Below, in pieces: positions 45,149 through 54,592 of a stretch of 64,000 bases of DNA. The notes under the pieces were generated by a model, which worked only from the letters and a program-made list of their open reading frames with translations, did not search any database and was not told the DNA's origin. Origin of the DNA: Bin94 sp965215535 (lineage in GTDB: Bacteria; Gemmatimonadota; Gemmatimonadetes; Longimicrobiales; Gaopeijiaceae); the NCBI GenBank assembly GCA_965215535.1, contig OZ244063.1, positions 930,001 through 994,000 of the forward strand, in the 5' to 3' direction. The translations under genes and the position numbers were made by a program. The first letter of the stretch is position 1; every line of letters begins with the position of its first letter.

Positions 45149-45188
45149 TCCGGCGCACCGATTGCCCGCGTTCCAAGCGGACGATTGA
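45012..45188 (+). CDS. Small basic protein overlapping the protease 3' end
   Basis: 58 residues starting MKDYRKIQKEILEKRRAK, a Lys/Arg-rich amphipathic helix followed by a Pro/His-rich end (HPIPLVHPHPTDPAHRLP). A strong ribosome site (GAGGAG, six bases before ATG) and a TTGA overlap with the methyltransferase start support real translation and coupling. It is read in a different frame from the protease C-terminus, which spans the same DNA. It could be a DNA-binding or adaptor subunit, or serve mainly to couple translation; no family recognised. Confidence 0.5.
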   Translation: MKDYRKIQKEILEKRRAKTEEYVRRVMKRMERPIHPIPLVHPHPTDPAHRLPAFQADD

Positions 45189-48100
45189 CTTCACCGACCA
45201 ACCACCGCACCCGCCTCGCCGGCATCCGCCGCTTCGACCAGCTCGTCGCCTACCTCCGCGACGAGCTTGATTGGCCGATCGGTTCCCACGATTTCGAAGA
45301 TCTGACGTTCGATTATACGCCAGAAGAACTCGGAATCGACGCACAGAACGCCGCCAAAATCGAAGAGATCAAGCGTCTGCGTCCACTCGTACCGGAGCAG
45401 CCCTGGGGGATCTTCTTCGTCAAGTTCGAACCCAAGCGCCTGCCCGTGGTGGCGCTCCGTCGCATCCTCAGCCGGGTGACGGACAAGAAACGCGCTTCCG
45501 CCAACTCCGCCGAGCGCCAGGCGTGGGCTGCCGACGACCTGCTCTTTGTGTCCAACTTCGGCGAGGGCGACAGGCGTCAAATCGCATTCGCGCACTTCTC
45601 GAAACCCAGGACAAGCAATGATTTGCCCGCGCTCAGGGTGCTCGGTTGGGATAACCTCGACACGTCTCTACACCTCGACGCCGTGGTCCACGAACTGACC
45701 ACGCACCTTGCCTGGCCCGATGACGAGACCGACATCGATTCGTGGCGCGAGCGCTGGCGTTCGGCCTTCGGGTTGCGACACCGCGAGGTCATCACCACCT
45801 CGAAACAGCTTTCCGAGCATCTGGCCGAACTGGCCCGCGCGATCCGCGACCGCACATTGGCGGCGCTGGCCATCGAGAACGAATCCGGGGCGCTCACCAA
45901 GCTCCTGAAGGCGTTCCAGACCACCCTCGTCCACGACCTGGACGAGGTCAAATTCGCCGACATGTACGCCCAAACCATCGCCTACGGGTTGCTGTCGGCC
46001 CGGATCACCGACCCCACCCGACGCCGGGCCGACGACCTCGCCACGCACATGCGGACGAATCCATTCCTGCGAAAGTTGATGGAAGCTTTCCTCCGCGCAG
46101 GAGGACGCGGCACAATTAGGGGGGGGGGAGAAGTGCGCAGGTGGCTTCCCTCCGCGCAGCAGGAGCGGCGGAGCGGGCGGGCCCGAACATCGACTTCGAC
46201 GAGCTGGGTGTCTCCGAGGTGGTGGATCTTCTCGACCGCGCCAAGATGGAGGCCGTCGTCCGCGACTTCGGCGACCGCAATCCCAGGGAAGATCCGGTCA
46301 TCCACTTCTACGAACACTTCCTCGCCGCCTACGACAAGCAGCAGAAGCTGAGCAGAGGCGTCTTCTATACGCCACGCCCCGTGGTGTCCTACATCGTGCG
46401 CTCGGTGCACGAGCTGCTCCAGAGCGAGTTCGGTCTCGCGGATGGCCTGGCCGACATCACGACATGGGGAGACATGTCGAAACGCCATGATGGCATTGAA
46501 AACCCCAAAGGGGTCTCGCCGGAGCAGGCTTTCGTGCAGATCCTCGACCCGGCCACCGGCACTGGCACCTTCCTGGTCGAGGTCATCGAGCTGATTCACA
46601 GTACGATGTCGGCCAAGTGGGAATCGCAGGGCCACGGTGAGCAGGCGATCCGGGCGCTCTGGAACGAGTACGTCCCGAAACACCTCCTCCCCCGACTGCA
46701 CGGCTACGAACTGCTGATGGCCCCGTATGCCATCGCGCACCTCAAAATCGGTCTCAAGCTCTACGAAACCGGCTATCGATTCGAAAGCGACGAGCGGGCG
46801 CGGGTGTACCTGACCAATGCGCTGGAGCCGCCGCGCGACGACAAGCAGTTCACCCTCGACCTGCTTCCGGCGCTGGCCAAAGAGGCCGCATCGGTCAATG
46901 AGATCAAGCGGCGGCAGCGATTCACCGTGGTGATCGGGAATCCGCCATATTTGGGAGAAGCCGGACGAGGCGGAGAGTGGATCGCGTCTCTCATGCGCGG
47001 CGTGGAGCTCCCATCCACGCGGAAGACCATGAGCTACTTCGAGGTGGACGGCAAGCCGCTCGGCGAAAAGAATCCCAAGTGGCTCAATGACCTGTACGTG
47101 CGCTTCACACGGCTGTCGCAGCACCTGATCGAGCGTTCGGGTGCCGGAGTGCACGGGTTCATCACCAACCACAGCTATATCGACAACCCGACCTTTCGGG
47201 GAATGCGGTGGGCGCTGCTGGCGGATTTCAATCGACTATCCGTGATGGATCTTCATGGCAACCTGAAGAAGAAGGAGATCGCGCCCGATGGGGGCCAGGA
47301 CAAAAACGTGTTCGACATCGAGCAGGGCGTTGCGATCGGACTCTTTGTGAAAAATCCGGCGATGGACGGGGACAGGATGACTGCCTCGCGGGTACGTCAT
47401 GCAGATCTTTGGGGCGCCCGCAAGGACAAGTATGACAAGTTGCTGACAGGACAACCATATCCCGCCTGGACGGAAATCGATCCGGAACCGCGCTTCTTTC
47501 TGCTCAAGCCATTCGCGGGCAGCGATGCTGCGGAGTACAACGCATGGATCTCGGTGATCGAGATTTTTCCAGTCAACTCGGTGGGGATCGTTACGGCCCG
47601 CGACGCACTGACTGTTTGCTGGTCCAAACCGGAGATCTGGGGAGTTGTGCGTGAAATGGCGGAGGGTGATGAAGACTATGTCAGAGCCAAATATCAACTT
47701 CCATCAGACGTGCGCGATTGGAAGGTCGCGTGGGCACAGCGGGATCTACGCCAATCCGGTCCGTCGGACGAAAAGATCGTGCCGATCCTCTACCGCCCTT
47801 TCGACACTCGCTATACATACTATACCGGCAACTCACGCGGGTTCCTTTGTTATCCCCGTGCTGATGTCATGGGGCATATGTTGGAATATGAGAATCTGTC
47901 AAACATAGGGCTTATCTTCATGCGGCAGGTCGCGATGGGCGACGCCTATACCCACTTCGGCGCCAGTCGCCAGCCTGTCGATGCCCGTGCGTTCTACAGC
48001 AACAAGGGGATCATGAGCTTCGCTCCCCTCTACCTTTACCCCGGGATCGATAGATCCGGCGACCTGGTCCCCAATTCATGGCCAAAGGGAAAGAACGGTC

Positions 48101-48789
48101 GCCATCCCAATCTGGATCAGGTCTTCGTCGAGCGGTTTGCTCAAGCCAACGGTCTCCAATTCATTTCCGACGGCTGCGGTGACCTTCACGCCACCTTCGG
48201 CCCCGAAGACCTCTTCGCCTGGGTCTACGCCATTTTCCATAGCCCATGTTACCGCGAGCGCTACGAGGCCCACCTCAAACTCGATTTCCCCCGTGTGCCG
48301 CCCTGCGCAAATGTTGACCTGTTTCGCGATCTGGCAGAGTTCGGCCATTCGCTGCTGGCGCTTCACACCCTCGAATCCCCGAAGCTCGACCACCCGGTCA
48401 CCACCTACACCGGTCCCAGGAATCCGGAAGTCGGTCGCGCCGGCTGGTCGGACGGCACCGTCTGGCTCAACGCCGCCAGGACCATCGTCCGCGAGGGACA
48501 CCGCGCGACCAATCCCGGCACTGTTGGCTTTCGGGGCGTGCCCGAGGAGGTATGGGACTTCCGCGTTGGGGGATACCAGGTCTGCCACAAGTGGCTCAAG
48601 GACCGGAAAGGTCGCAGGCTATCCGATCAAGATCTCGCACACTACCAGAAGATCGTGACCGCTCTGAGGGAAACCATCGACATCATGGCCAGGATTGATC
48701 AGGCCATCGAACATCACGGCGGCTGGCCCGATGCGTTCGAGGTGGCAGCGAAGCCCGCCGGGGAAGCGTCCCGAAGTTGCCCCGATTGA
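45185..48789 (+). CDS. N6-adenine DNA methyltransferase with type ISP-like specificity region, switched by a poly-G tract
   Basis: Two frames join at a G10 run (46119-46128); with 8 or 11 G they would form one 1201-residue protein. The N-terminal ~310 residues (LVAYLRDELDWPIGSHDFEDL, PWGIFFVKFEPKRLPVV) are an unrecognised domain. Then come LDPATGTGTFLVEVIELI (SAM-binding motif I) near residue 455 and VVIGNPPYLGEAGRG (catalytic NPPY) near 585. The C-terminal ~500 residues (VPILYRPFDTRYTYYTGNSRG, AWVYAIFHSPCYRERY, YQVCHKWLKDRKGR) resemble the specificity part of type ISP restriction-modification enzymes. As sequenced the first frame stops at 46351 (388 residues, no catalytic motifs). The TTG start at 45185 overlaps the stop of the small gene. 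It may modify host DNA to protect it from the helicase partner (inference). Confidence 0.85.
46119..46128 (+). repeat. Homopolymer of ten G inside the methyltransferase gene
   Basis: Codons before the run read Thr-Ile-Arg. With G10 the frame runs on to a stop at 46351; with one more G (or two fewer) it enters the frame carrying all catalytic motifs. No other G run of this length was noticed in the window. Such tracts cause slipped-strand phase variation in many restriction-modification genes; sequencing error is the main alternative. Confidence 0.8.
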
Positions 48790-49245
48790 CGGAACGGTTG
48801 GCTTGAGGGGCTCCGAATCGCGATGATCTTTCGCTGCTTCCGGGGTCAGTCGTTCGCTTGAGGCCGCATTCCTGAGCGTCTCAATTTCAGGGGCGATCAG
48901 CAGCCAACGCCGAGTGAAAGTGGCAGCCTGCCGCAATGGAAACCTCGGGGCCACTTTTCGCGTAGATCTCCGGTGACAGTGAATTGCGCGCATATTCCCC
49001 TCTCCGGCCCAATCGGGCGTGGATATGCAGATCCACCCCCAAGCGGCATTTCGACACCCCTGCGGACTGCTCTCTTCAGGCTCATGACCCGATTCCGACT
49101 CCCCCTGCCCCGCTGGCGCGCACCGACCGCAGGGCTCAATCCGGCAGGGTGGGCGATGCGCAGCCATTCGTCGGCGCCGACAGCTCCATTCCGGCGACAG
49201 ACCCTTCGGAGCTGCGGATTCGGGAGGTATTCAGATGGGAAACAT
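48790..49245. other. Right flank of the accessory island
   Basis: About 456 bases of mixed composition between the methyltransferase stop and the next exported protein. No frame has convincing protein character; a minus-strand frame at 48830-48970 (FTRRWLLIAPEIETLRNA) might be a remnant but has no recognised family. No terminal repeats, integrase or tRNA were found, so the island boundary is judged only from gene content and composition. Confidence 0.4.
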
Positions 49246-49267
49246 TTGTTTCGGGAAACATTTGTTT
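49240..49267. repeat. Two tandem copies of AAACATTTGTTT
   Basis: AAACATTTGTTT occurs at 49240-49251 and 49256-49267, within a 16-base tandem unit (GGGAAACATTTGTTTC). Each copy is an imperfect palindrome (AAACA-TT-TGTTT). It lies just upstream of the signal peptide of the next gene and could be a regulator binding site or the origin of its missing start codon. Confidence 0.5.
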
Positions 49268-50778
49268 GGTTTTTCCGTGTTTGTCCTTCCCGTGCAGGGC
49301 TGGAATATCCTTCCCCCGTCCGCCTTCGGCCCACATCCGTTCGGCCAGCCCCCCGCTTCGCCGCCGCCCTCGCCTTCGCCGCCCTCGTTGGCACGGCTCT
49401 GGCCGGTTCGCTCACCGCCCAGGACGCCTTCACGATCCGGGGGCGCGTCACCACAACCGAAGGGGTCGTCCACGAGGGATTTCTGACTCTGTCGGGGCGA
49501 AGCGTGCGCACCTCGATGAGCCCGGAGACGGACGAAGAAGGAACCGCAGACCCCGAGGAAAACCGGCGCGAAGAGCGGATTCTTTCGGCCACCGCGGCAA
49601 CCGCCTGGGTCGATCTCCTGGCGGGCGTGCAGAGGGTCTCCGACACTCTCTACCACGACTGGCTCAATGCCGTGCACGATGGCGTTCCCGTTCTGCGCAG
49701 CGTCGAGGTGAAGAGCTACCGGGTGACCTGGGAGGAGCGCCACCGCGATTTTCCGGCCGAGAGCCCGGTGCGCATCCCCTTCGGGCGGCTCGATGCGCTG
49801 GCAACGCTGTCCGACAACCAAATCGAGCTCTTTCCGCGCGTTGGCGCGCCCTTCGCGCTGCGGGTGCGGGACTGGCACGCGGCGCGGGTGACGGTGGAGA
49901 CGGAGAGAGAGAAGATCCGCCTGCGCGGCCGCGAGATCGAGCGCATCGACTTTGCGACGGCCCCCGCAGAGGCCCGCTCCGCCATGACGCGCATTCATGG
50001 CTCGGTCGAGGACCGCTTCGGGCGCACCTTTACCGGATTCATAAGCTGGAATGGCGTTCCGCTCATGCATTCGAGCCGGATTCGGGGGCGGGACAGCGAC
50101 GGCGAGACGCGGGGGGTGGCGCTGGACGAGATCGCGAGCGTTGAGCCCCTCCTGGATGGAGCGCGCCTCGTTCTGAGGGGGGGCGAGAGGGTCGATTTCG
50201 AGCGCCGGGCACCGCTCACCCGCCACAGCGGGCAGGAAGCCCCCCTGATTCGCTGGCACCGGCGGGCGCTGCAGATCGCCGATCCGGGGCTGGGCATGGT
50301 GGAGGTTCCATGGGACGAGTTTCGCCTTCTTCGCATCGAGGCGCACAGTGGACGCGGCAGTCGCGCGGATTTCGCCGCCGGGGGCGCGCTGGCAGCAGCA
50401 GGTAGGATGCAGGGCAGCGTCACCATGCAGTCGGGCGAGGTGGTGGCCGGGGAGATCCGGTGGAATGCGAGCCGTGAGCATCGCCGGGAGCACCTGGAGG
50501 GAGTCGGCGGGGGGGTGGCCTTTGCGCTCGAGCTGGCGAGGATTCGAGGGGTGGAGCGAAGGGAGGAGGGGGGCGCGGTGGTGACTCTCGACGACGGACG
50601 CCGCTTGGAGCTTGCGGGGACAACCGACCTGGATCGGGGGAACCTGGGCATCTTCGTGCGACCGGCAGAGAGCCGCGCCGACGGCCCCTGGCAACATATC
50701 GCCTGGGAAGAGATCGCCCGTGTGCGTTTCTCGTCGCCCACCCGCAGCGGCTCACCCCCCGCCGGAGACGAACGATGA
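49246..50778 (+). CDS. Exported protein of unknown function, coupled to a barrel protein
   Basis: A long frame of ~480 conserved-looking residues preceded by a signal peptide (FAAALAFAALVGTALAGSLTAQ). The mature part is beta-rich, with repeated modules such as VTTTEGVVHEGFLTLSG, GSVEDRFGRTFTGFISWNG and GSVTMQSGEVVAGEIRWN, suggesting several related small barrels. The nearest in-frame standard start before the signal is a TTG at 49246, with only a distant GGAGG and inside the tandem repeat, so the start is doubtful. The stop overlaps the next ATG (ATGA). Function unknown; an envelope role with its neighbour is inferred. Confidence 0.6.
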   Translation: MFRETFVWFFRVCPSRAGLEYPSPVRLRPTSVRPAPRFAAALAFAALVGTALAGSLTAQDAFTIRGRVTTTEGVVHEGFLTLSGRSVRTSMSPETDEEGTADPEENRREERILSATAATAWVDLLAGVQRVSDTLYHDWLNAVHDGVPVLRSVEVKSYRVTWEERHRDFPAESPVRIPFGRLDALATLSDNQIELFPRVGAPFALRVRDWHAARVTVETEREKIRLRGREIERIDFATAPAEARSAMTRIHGSVEDRFGRTFTGFISWNGVPLMHSSRIRGRDSDGETRGVALDEIASVEPLLDGARLVLRGGERVDFERRAPLTRHSGQEAPLIRWHRRALQIADPGLGMVEVPWDEFRLLRIEAHSGRGSRADFAAGGALAAAGRMQGSVTMQSGEVVAGEIRWNASREHRREHLEGVGGGVAFALELARIRGVERREEGGAVVTLDDGRRLELAGTTDLDRGNLGIFVRPAESRADGPWQHIAWEEIARVRFSSPTRSGSPPAGDER

Positions 50779-53207
50779 GCGATTCACGGCGCCCAGGCCG
50801 CCGCACCGGGACCCCGTCCCCCTTCCCCACCCTGTCCGGGCTCCTTCTTCTCCTGCTTCCACCCATCTCCGGCGCCCTGCCCCCCCTCCCTGCCCCCCTC
50901 GCCGCCCAAAGCCGGAGCGATCCCTCCGCGGCTGCCTCCTTTGCGCCCGACGCCTTTGCCGATCCGGTCGCCCGGCAGCTCTATGCGGCCGCCTACGAGG
51001 GGTGGCGCGCCCTCGACGAAAGCGTGCTTCGCTACACGGCCCGCATCGATCAGCGCATCGCCGCCGCCATCCGCACACCGCTCCGCGACCGCGTCCTCTA
51101 TCACAGCGAATCCTCGCTCCGCGCCTTCTGGGAACGCGATTTCGAATCGATCGTGCAGGTTCTGGGCAGCCGCTCCGAATATCCCGGACGAGCGCTTGCG
51201 CTGCGCGACGGCGATCTGGACTGGCTGGAGGATCTTCCCTTCGACGAGCCCTTCGAGCCTGGCGGCGACCGTCTCTTTCTGGGCTTCGACGACAGCCGCA
51301 ACGCCCTGGACGACGACCCGGAGCCAGACGAATTCTCGCTGATTCACCCCCTGGCCGAGGGCGCCGATTCGATCTACCGCTTCCAGAGCGGCGACACCCT
51401 TGCCCTCTCCTTTCCCGATGGACGCCGCCTGTTGGCTGTCGAGCTGCAGGTGCTGCCCCGCGAGGCCGCCGCCCGCCGCATTGCCGGAGTTCTCTGGATC
51501 GAACCCGGGAGCGGGGCGCTGGTCCGCGCCACCTACCGCCTGAGCCGCGCGTTCGACGCCATGCGCGATCTGCCCGAGCTGCGCGAGGAAGAGGAGGAGG
51601 GCACCTTCCGCTTTGTGCCGGGATTTCTCAAGCCCTGGACCTTCGATCTGAATGTGGTGACGGTGGATTATGCGCTCTGGGAGTTCCGGACCTGGCTGCC
51701 GCGCAGTCGCCGCATCGAGGGGGAGGTGCGCGCCGGGGTTGTGCGTCTACCGGTGTCGCTGGACATGGCCTACACCCTGGAAGCGGTGGTGCTTGCAGAC
51801 GATGTGGTCGCTGCGGGGACGGAGACGGGGGACGCCGCCGCGACCGCCGCTGCCGCGCAGAGTGCGGGAGTGGGCGCGGACGAAGAGCGAACTCACAGGC
51901 ACTTTGCCACCCGCGCCGAGGCGCTCGCCTTTGTGGCCAGCGTGCTCTCGGAGGGCGACGCCTTCCCCTACGAACTGATGCCCGAAGAGGAGACGGCGGC
52001 CCGGGATCGCGACGCGCTGCTGATTGTGCCGCAGGAACGCAGCCGGGTGGCCGAGAGTCCCCATCTGCCTGCCCCGATCTGGGACAATGCGGCCGGCTTC
52101 GCCACGATCGAGGAGCTCCGGAGCGACATGGAGACCCTTGCCGGTCTGTCCGCGCCCCCGGTGGAGGCGATCCCCTGGCGCTTCGACTGGGGGTGGGCCG
52201 GACGGGACATGCTCCGCTACAACCGGGTCGAGGGTCCGGCGATCGGAGGCGCACTGGCGTGGGAGCCGGGCCACCGCCTGGAGATGCGCACCACAGCCTT
52301 CTTCGGGCTGGCCGATCTGCACCCCAAGGCGCGCATCGACCTGGAGCGTTCGAACGTCCTGCGCCGGATTGCGCTGGGGGCCTACCACGAGCTGCGGGCC
52401 ACCGATGAACGCGCCGGACATCTGACCACCGGCAACTCGGTGGGAGCGCTCCTCTTCGGGAGCGACGACGGCGAGTACTACCGCGCAACGGGAATCGATT
52501 TGCTCTGGCGGCCGCCTGCGGGACAGCGCGAATCCAGGCAGCTTCGCCTCTACCTGGAGCGTCACGAGGCAGTGGCGAACGAGACCGACTTTGCGCTCTT
52601 TCGCGTCTTTGACGGCGATTGGTCCTTCCGTCCGAATCTGGCCGCCGAGGCGGGCGCCGAGGCGGGCGCCGAGCTGCGTCTGACGCCGTGGTGGGGGCGC
52701 GATCCGCTGCGTGCGCAACTGGGCATGGAAATCGATGGGCGGGTGGCCGGGTGGCGGGGGCGGGGCGACGACGACGTCTCTGCCTATGGCCAGGGCGCGG
52801 CAACCCTGCGCGCGATCATTCCGGTGGCGGGCGATGGATGGGAATCGTGGCGGGTGGGAATCGAGGCCGGGGCCGGAACGAGTTGGGGCGATGCGCCGGT
52901 GCAGCGATCCTGGTTCCTGGGGTCGGCCCGCACCCTGCGCGGCTACCCGGCTTCGGCTCTCTCGGGGCTCTCCTTCGGGCGGGCGCGGATCGAGTTCAAC
53001 CGCGCCTATCACGGCACCGGGATCAGCCTCTTCGGCGATGCGGGCTGGGCCGGCACGCGCGACGACTTCGATGGCGACGATGTGCTCTACGGGATCGGGG
53101 TGGGCGGCAGCATCCTGGATGGGCTGATCCGGCTCGATCTGGCGCGGGGCCTGAAGGGTCCGCAGGCGGGATTCCGCATGGAGCTGCACCTGGACGCAAT
53201 CCTGTAG
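50775..53207 (+). CDS. Outer-membrane protein with BamA/surface-antigen-like barrel
   Basis: 810 residues with signal peptide (LSGLLLLLLPPISGALPPLP..LAAQ). The N-terminal ~330 residues are a soluble region (RDRVLYHSESSLRAFWERDFE, PGSGALVRATYRLSRAFD) resembling the periplasmic part of DUF5686-type proteins. The C-terminal ~300 residues are strands of a barrel including RTLRGYPASALSGLSFGRARIEFNRAY and GDAGWAGTRDDF, as in Omp85/BamA-like proteins, ending GFRMELHLDAIL. It is coupled to the gene before it by an ATGA overlap. Probably an export or surface protein, not BamA itself because no POTRA repeats are evident. Confidence 0.75.
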   Translation: MSDSRRPGRRTGTPSPFPTLSGLLLLLLPPISGALPPLPAPLAAQSRSDPSAAASFAPDAFADPVARQLYAAAYEGWRALDESVLRYTARIDQRIAAAIRTPLRDRVLYHSESSLRAFWERDFESIVQVLGSRSEYPGRALALRDGDLDWLEDLPFDEPFEPGGDRLFLGFDDSRNALDDDPEPDEFSLIHPLAEGADSIYRFQSGDTLALSFPDGRRLLAVELQVLPREAAARRIAGVLWIEPGSGALVRATYRLSRAFDAMRDLPELREEEEEGTFRFVPGFLKPWTFDLNVVTVDYALWEFRTWLPRSRRIEGEVRAGVVRLPVSLDMAYTLEAVVLADDVVAAGTETGDAAATAAAAQSAGVGADEERTHRHFATRAEALAFVASVLSEGDAFPYELMPEEETAARDRDALLIVPQERSRVAESPHLPAPIWDNAAGFATIEELRSDMETLAGLSAPPVEAIPWRFDWGWAGRDMLRYNRVEGPAIGGALAWEPGHRLEMRTTAFFGLADLHPKARIDLERSNVLRRIALGAYHELRATDERAGHLTTGNSVGALLFGSDDGEYYRATGIDLLWRPPAGQRESRQLRLYLERHEAVANETDFALFRVFDGDWSFRPNLAAEAGAEAGAELRLTPWWGRDPLRAQLGMEIDGRVAGWRGRGDDDVSAYGQGAATLRAIIPVAGDGWESWRVGIEAGAGTSWGDAPVQRSWFLGSARTLRGYPASALSGLSFGRARIEFNRAYHGTGISLFGDAGWAGTRDDFDGDDVLYGIGVGGSILDGLIRLDLARGLKGPQAGFRMELHLDAIL

Positions 53208-53333
53208 ACAGGAGGGGGCCGGGCCGGTCGGCGCAGGTTGCGCGGGCATGTGCGCTCGCCCTGTTCGGCGCTGACGCGCCCCTTTGCGCTCCGCCTGATT
53301 TCGCAGGTTGCGCGGGGGGAATCCTGTCTAAAG

Positions 53334-53419
53334 TGCCGGGGGCGGGACTCGAACCCGCATGGGAAGTCTTTCCCGGGGGATTTTAAGTCCCCTGTGTCTA
53401 CCGATTTCACCACCCCGGC
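53334..53419 (-). tRNA. tRNA-Leu (anticodon TAA)
   Basis: Cloverleaf of 86 nt: acceptor GCCGGGG pairs with CCCCGGC, the anticodon loop CTTAAAA sits in a GGGGA/TCCCC stem giving anticodon TAA (codon UUA), a long variable arm (GGGAAAGACTTCCC) marks a class II tRNA, and the T-arm is GCGGGTTCGAGTCCCGC. Discriminator A follows; CCA is not encoded. Located between the barrel protein and arginase. Confidence 0.95.
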
Positions 53420-53524
53420 CACGCCTTCGGAGTCGTCTTGCGCCCCCGTCAGCCCGCGACAACGCCGCACCCGGACACCATCCTGACTTCCTGTGCAGAA
53501 TTGGCGCAATCCACCCTCACATTG

Positions 53525-54481
53525 TCACAATATTGTTGCACCCAGCGCCGAAGCCACCAATCCCACACCGAGGAGGGCGGTCTGGTTGCGGTCGTCGAGG
53601 ACCGGGTTGAGCTCGACGATCTCCAGGCTGAGGAGCCTCTCCGAGCGCGACGCCTTCTCGCAGACCAGATGGCCCTCGCGGTAGGTCAGTCCCCCGCGCA
53701 CAGGGGTTCCGACCCCGGGAGCGATCCGCGGATCGAGCGCATCGAGGTCGAGCGAAAGGTGAAAGCCGGCAGTCCCCGCATTGGCCCGGGCCAGCGCCTC
53801 GTCCATGCAGGCCGCAACGCCCCTCTCGTCGATCTCGGAGATGGTGAAGATCCGCACCCCGAGCCGACGGATGAGGTCTCTCTCTCCCGGGTCGATCGAG
53901 CGCGCCCCCAGCACGCTCACATTTTCGGGGTGCACGCTGGGACGGTCGCCGACCAGGCGCGGATCGCCATGGCCCAGGAGGACCGCCAGCGACATGCCGT
54001 GGATATTTCCGCTGGGCGATGTGTGCGGCCGGTTCATGTCGGTGTGCGCATCGACCCAGATCAGGCCGAGCCGGTTGCCCCGGGCGTGACAGTGCCGCGC
54101 GACGGCGGCCACCGAACCGATCGAGAGCGAGTGATCGCCGCCCAGGATCAGGGGGGTGCAGCTCTCCTCGAGCGCATTCGTCACCGTCGCCGCAGTCTCT
54201 TCGGTGCAGCGCGCGATCTCGTGCAGAAAGGGAAACGCATCGTCGTCGGCGCGCGAAAGCTCGAGCCCCCCGGCGGTGATCGTGCCGAGCTCGGTCACGC
54301 CATGCCCAATCCTTGCAATCTCATCCGAGATCCCCGCAATCCGAAGCGCCGAGGGCCCCATATCGACCCCGCGCCGACCCGCTCCCAGGTCGATCGAAAC
54401 CGAGAGAAGGCCGATCTCGCGGCGCCGAAGAGGAGGCCGGGTGGGGGAGGCCTCCTGCCGATCCTTCGCTGCTGACGCCAT
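53525..54481 (-). CDS. rocF: Arginase
   Basis: Mn-dependent hydrolysis of arginine to ornithine and urea. 318 residues: GLLSVSIDLGAGRRGVDMGPSA at the start, LGGDHSLSIGS (first His ligand), IWVDAHTDMN (DAHxD ligands) and LSLDLDALDP (DxD ligands), the three ureohydrolase signatures, and SLEIVELNPVLDDRNQTA near the end. RRGVDMGPSALR favours arginase over agmatinase. No urea or ornithine genes are adjacent. The frame ends at a TGA that happens to lie in an AT-rich ATATTGTGA. Confidence 0.92.
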   Translation of the reverse strand: MASAAKDRQEASPTRPPLRRREIGLLSVSIDLGAGRRGVDMGPSALRIAGISDEIARIGHGVTELGTITAGGLELSRADDDAFPFLHEIARCTEETAATVTNALEESCTPLILGGDHSLSIGSVAAVARHCHARGNRLGLIWVDAHTDMNRPHTSPSGNIHGMSLAVLLGHGDPRLVGDRPSVHPENVSVLGARSIDPGERDLIRRLGVRIFTISEIDERGVAACMDEALARANAGTAGFHLSLDLDALDPRIAPGVGTPVRGGLTYREGHLVCEKASRSERLLSLEIVELNPVLDDRNQTALLGVGLVASALGATIL

Positions 54482-54592
54482 GCCTGTTCGCCCCTTACTC
54501 TGTGTGAGCGGTGATCCTCCCTGCGCGGCGTCCTCGCTGGCGGGTGAACCCCGTGCGCGCCGGTCGGCCTGAATGATACCACCTTGCTCCCT

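Noticed and set aside
53520..53540. CACAATATTGT palindrome-like element resembling the site at 34652
   Set aside because: It falls in the last codons and stop of arginase and lacks full symmetry, so it is explained as coding sequence.
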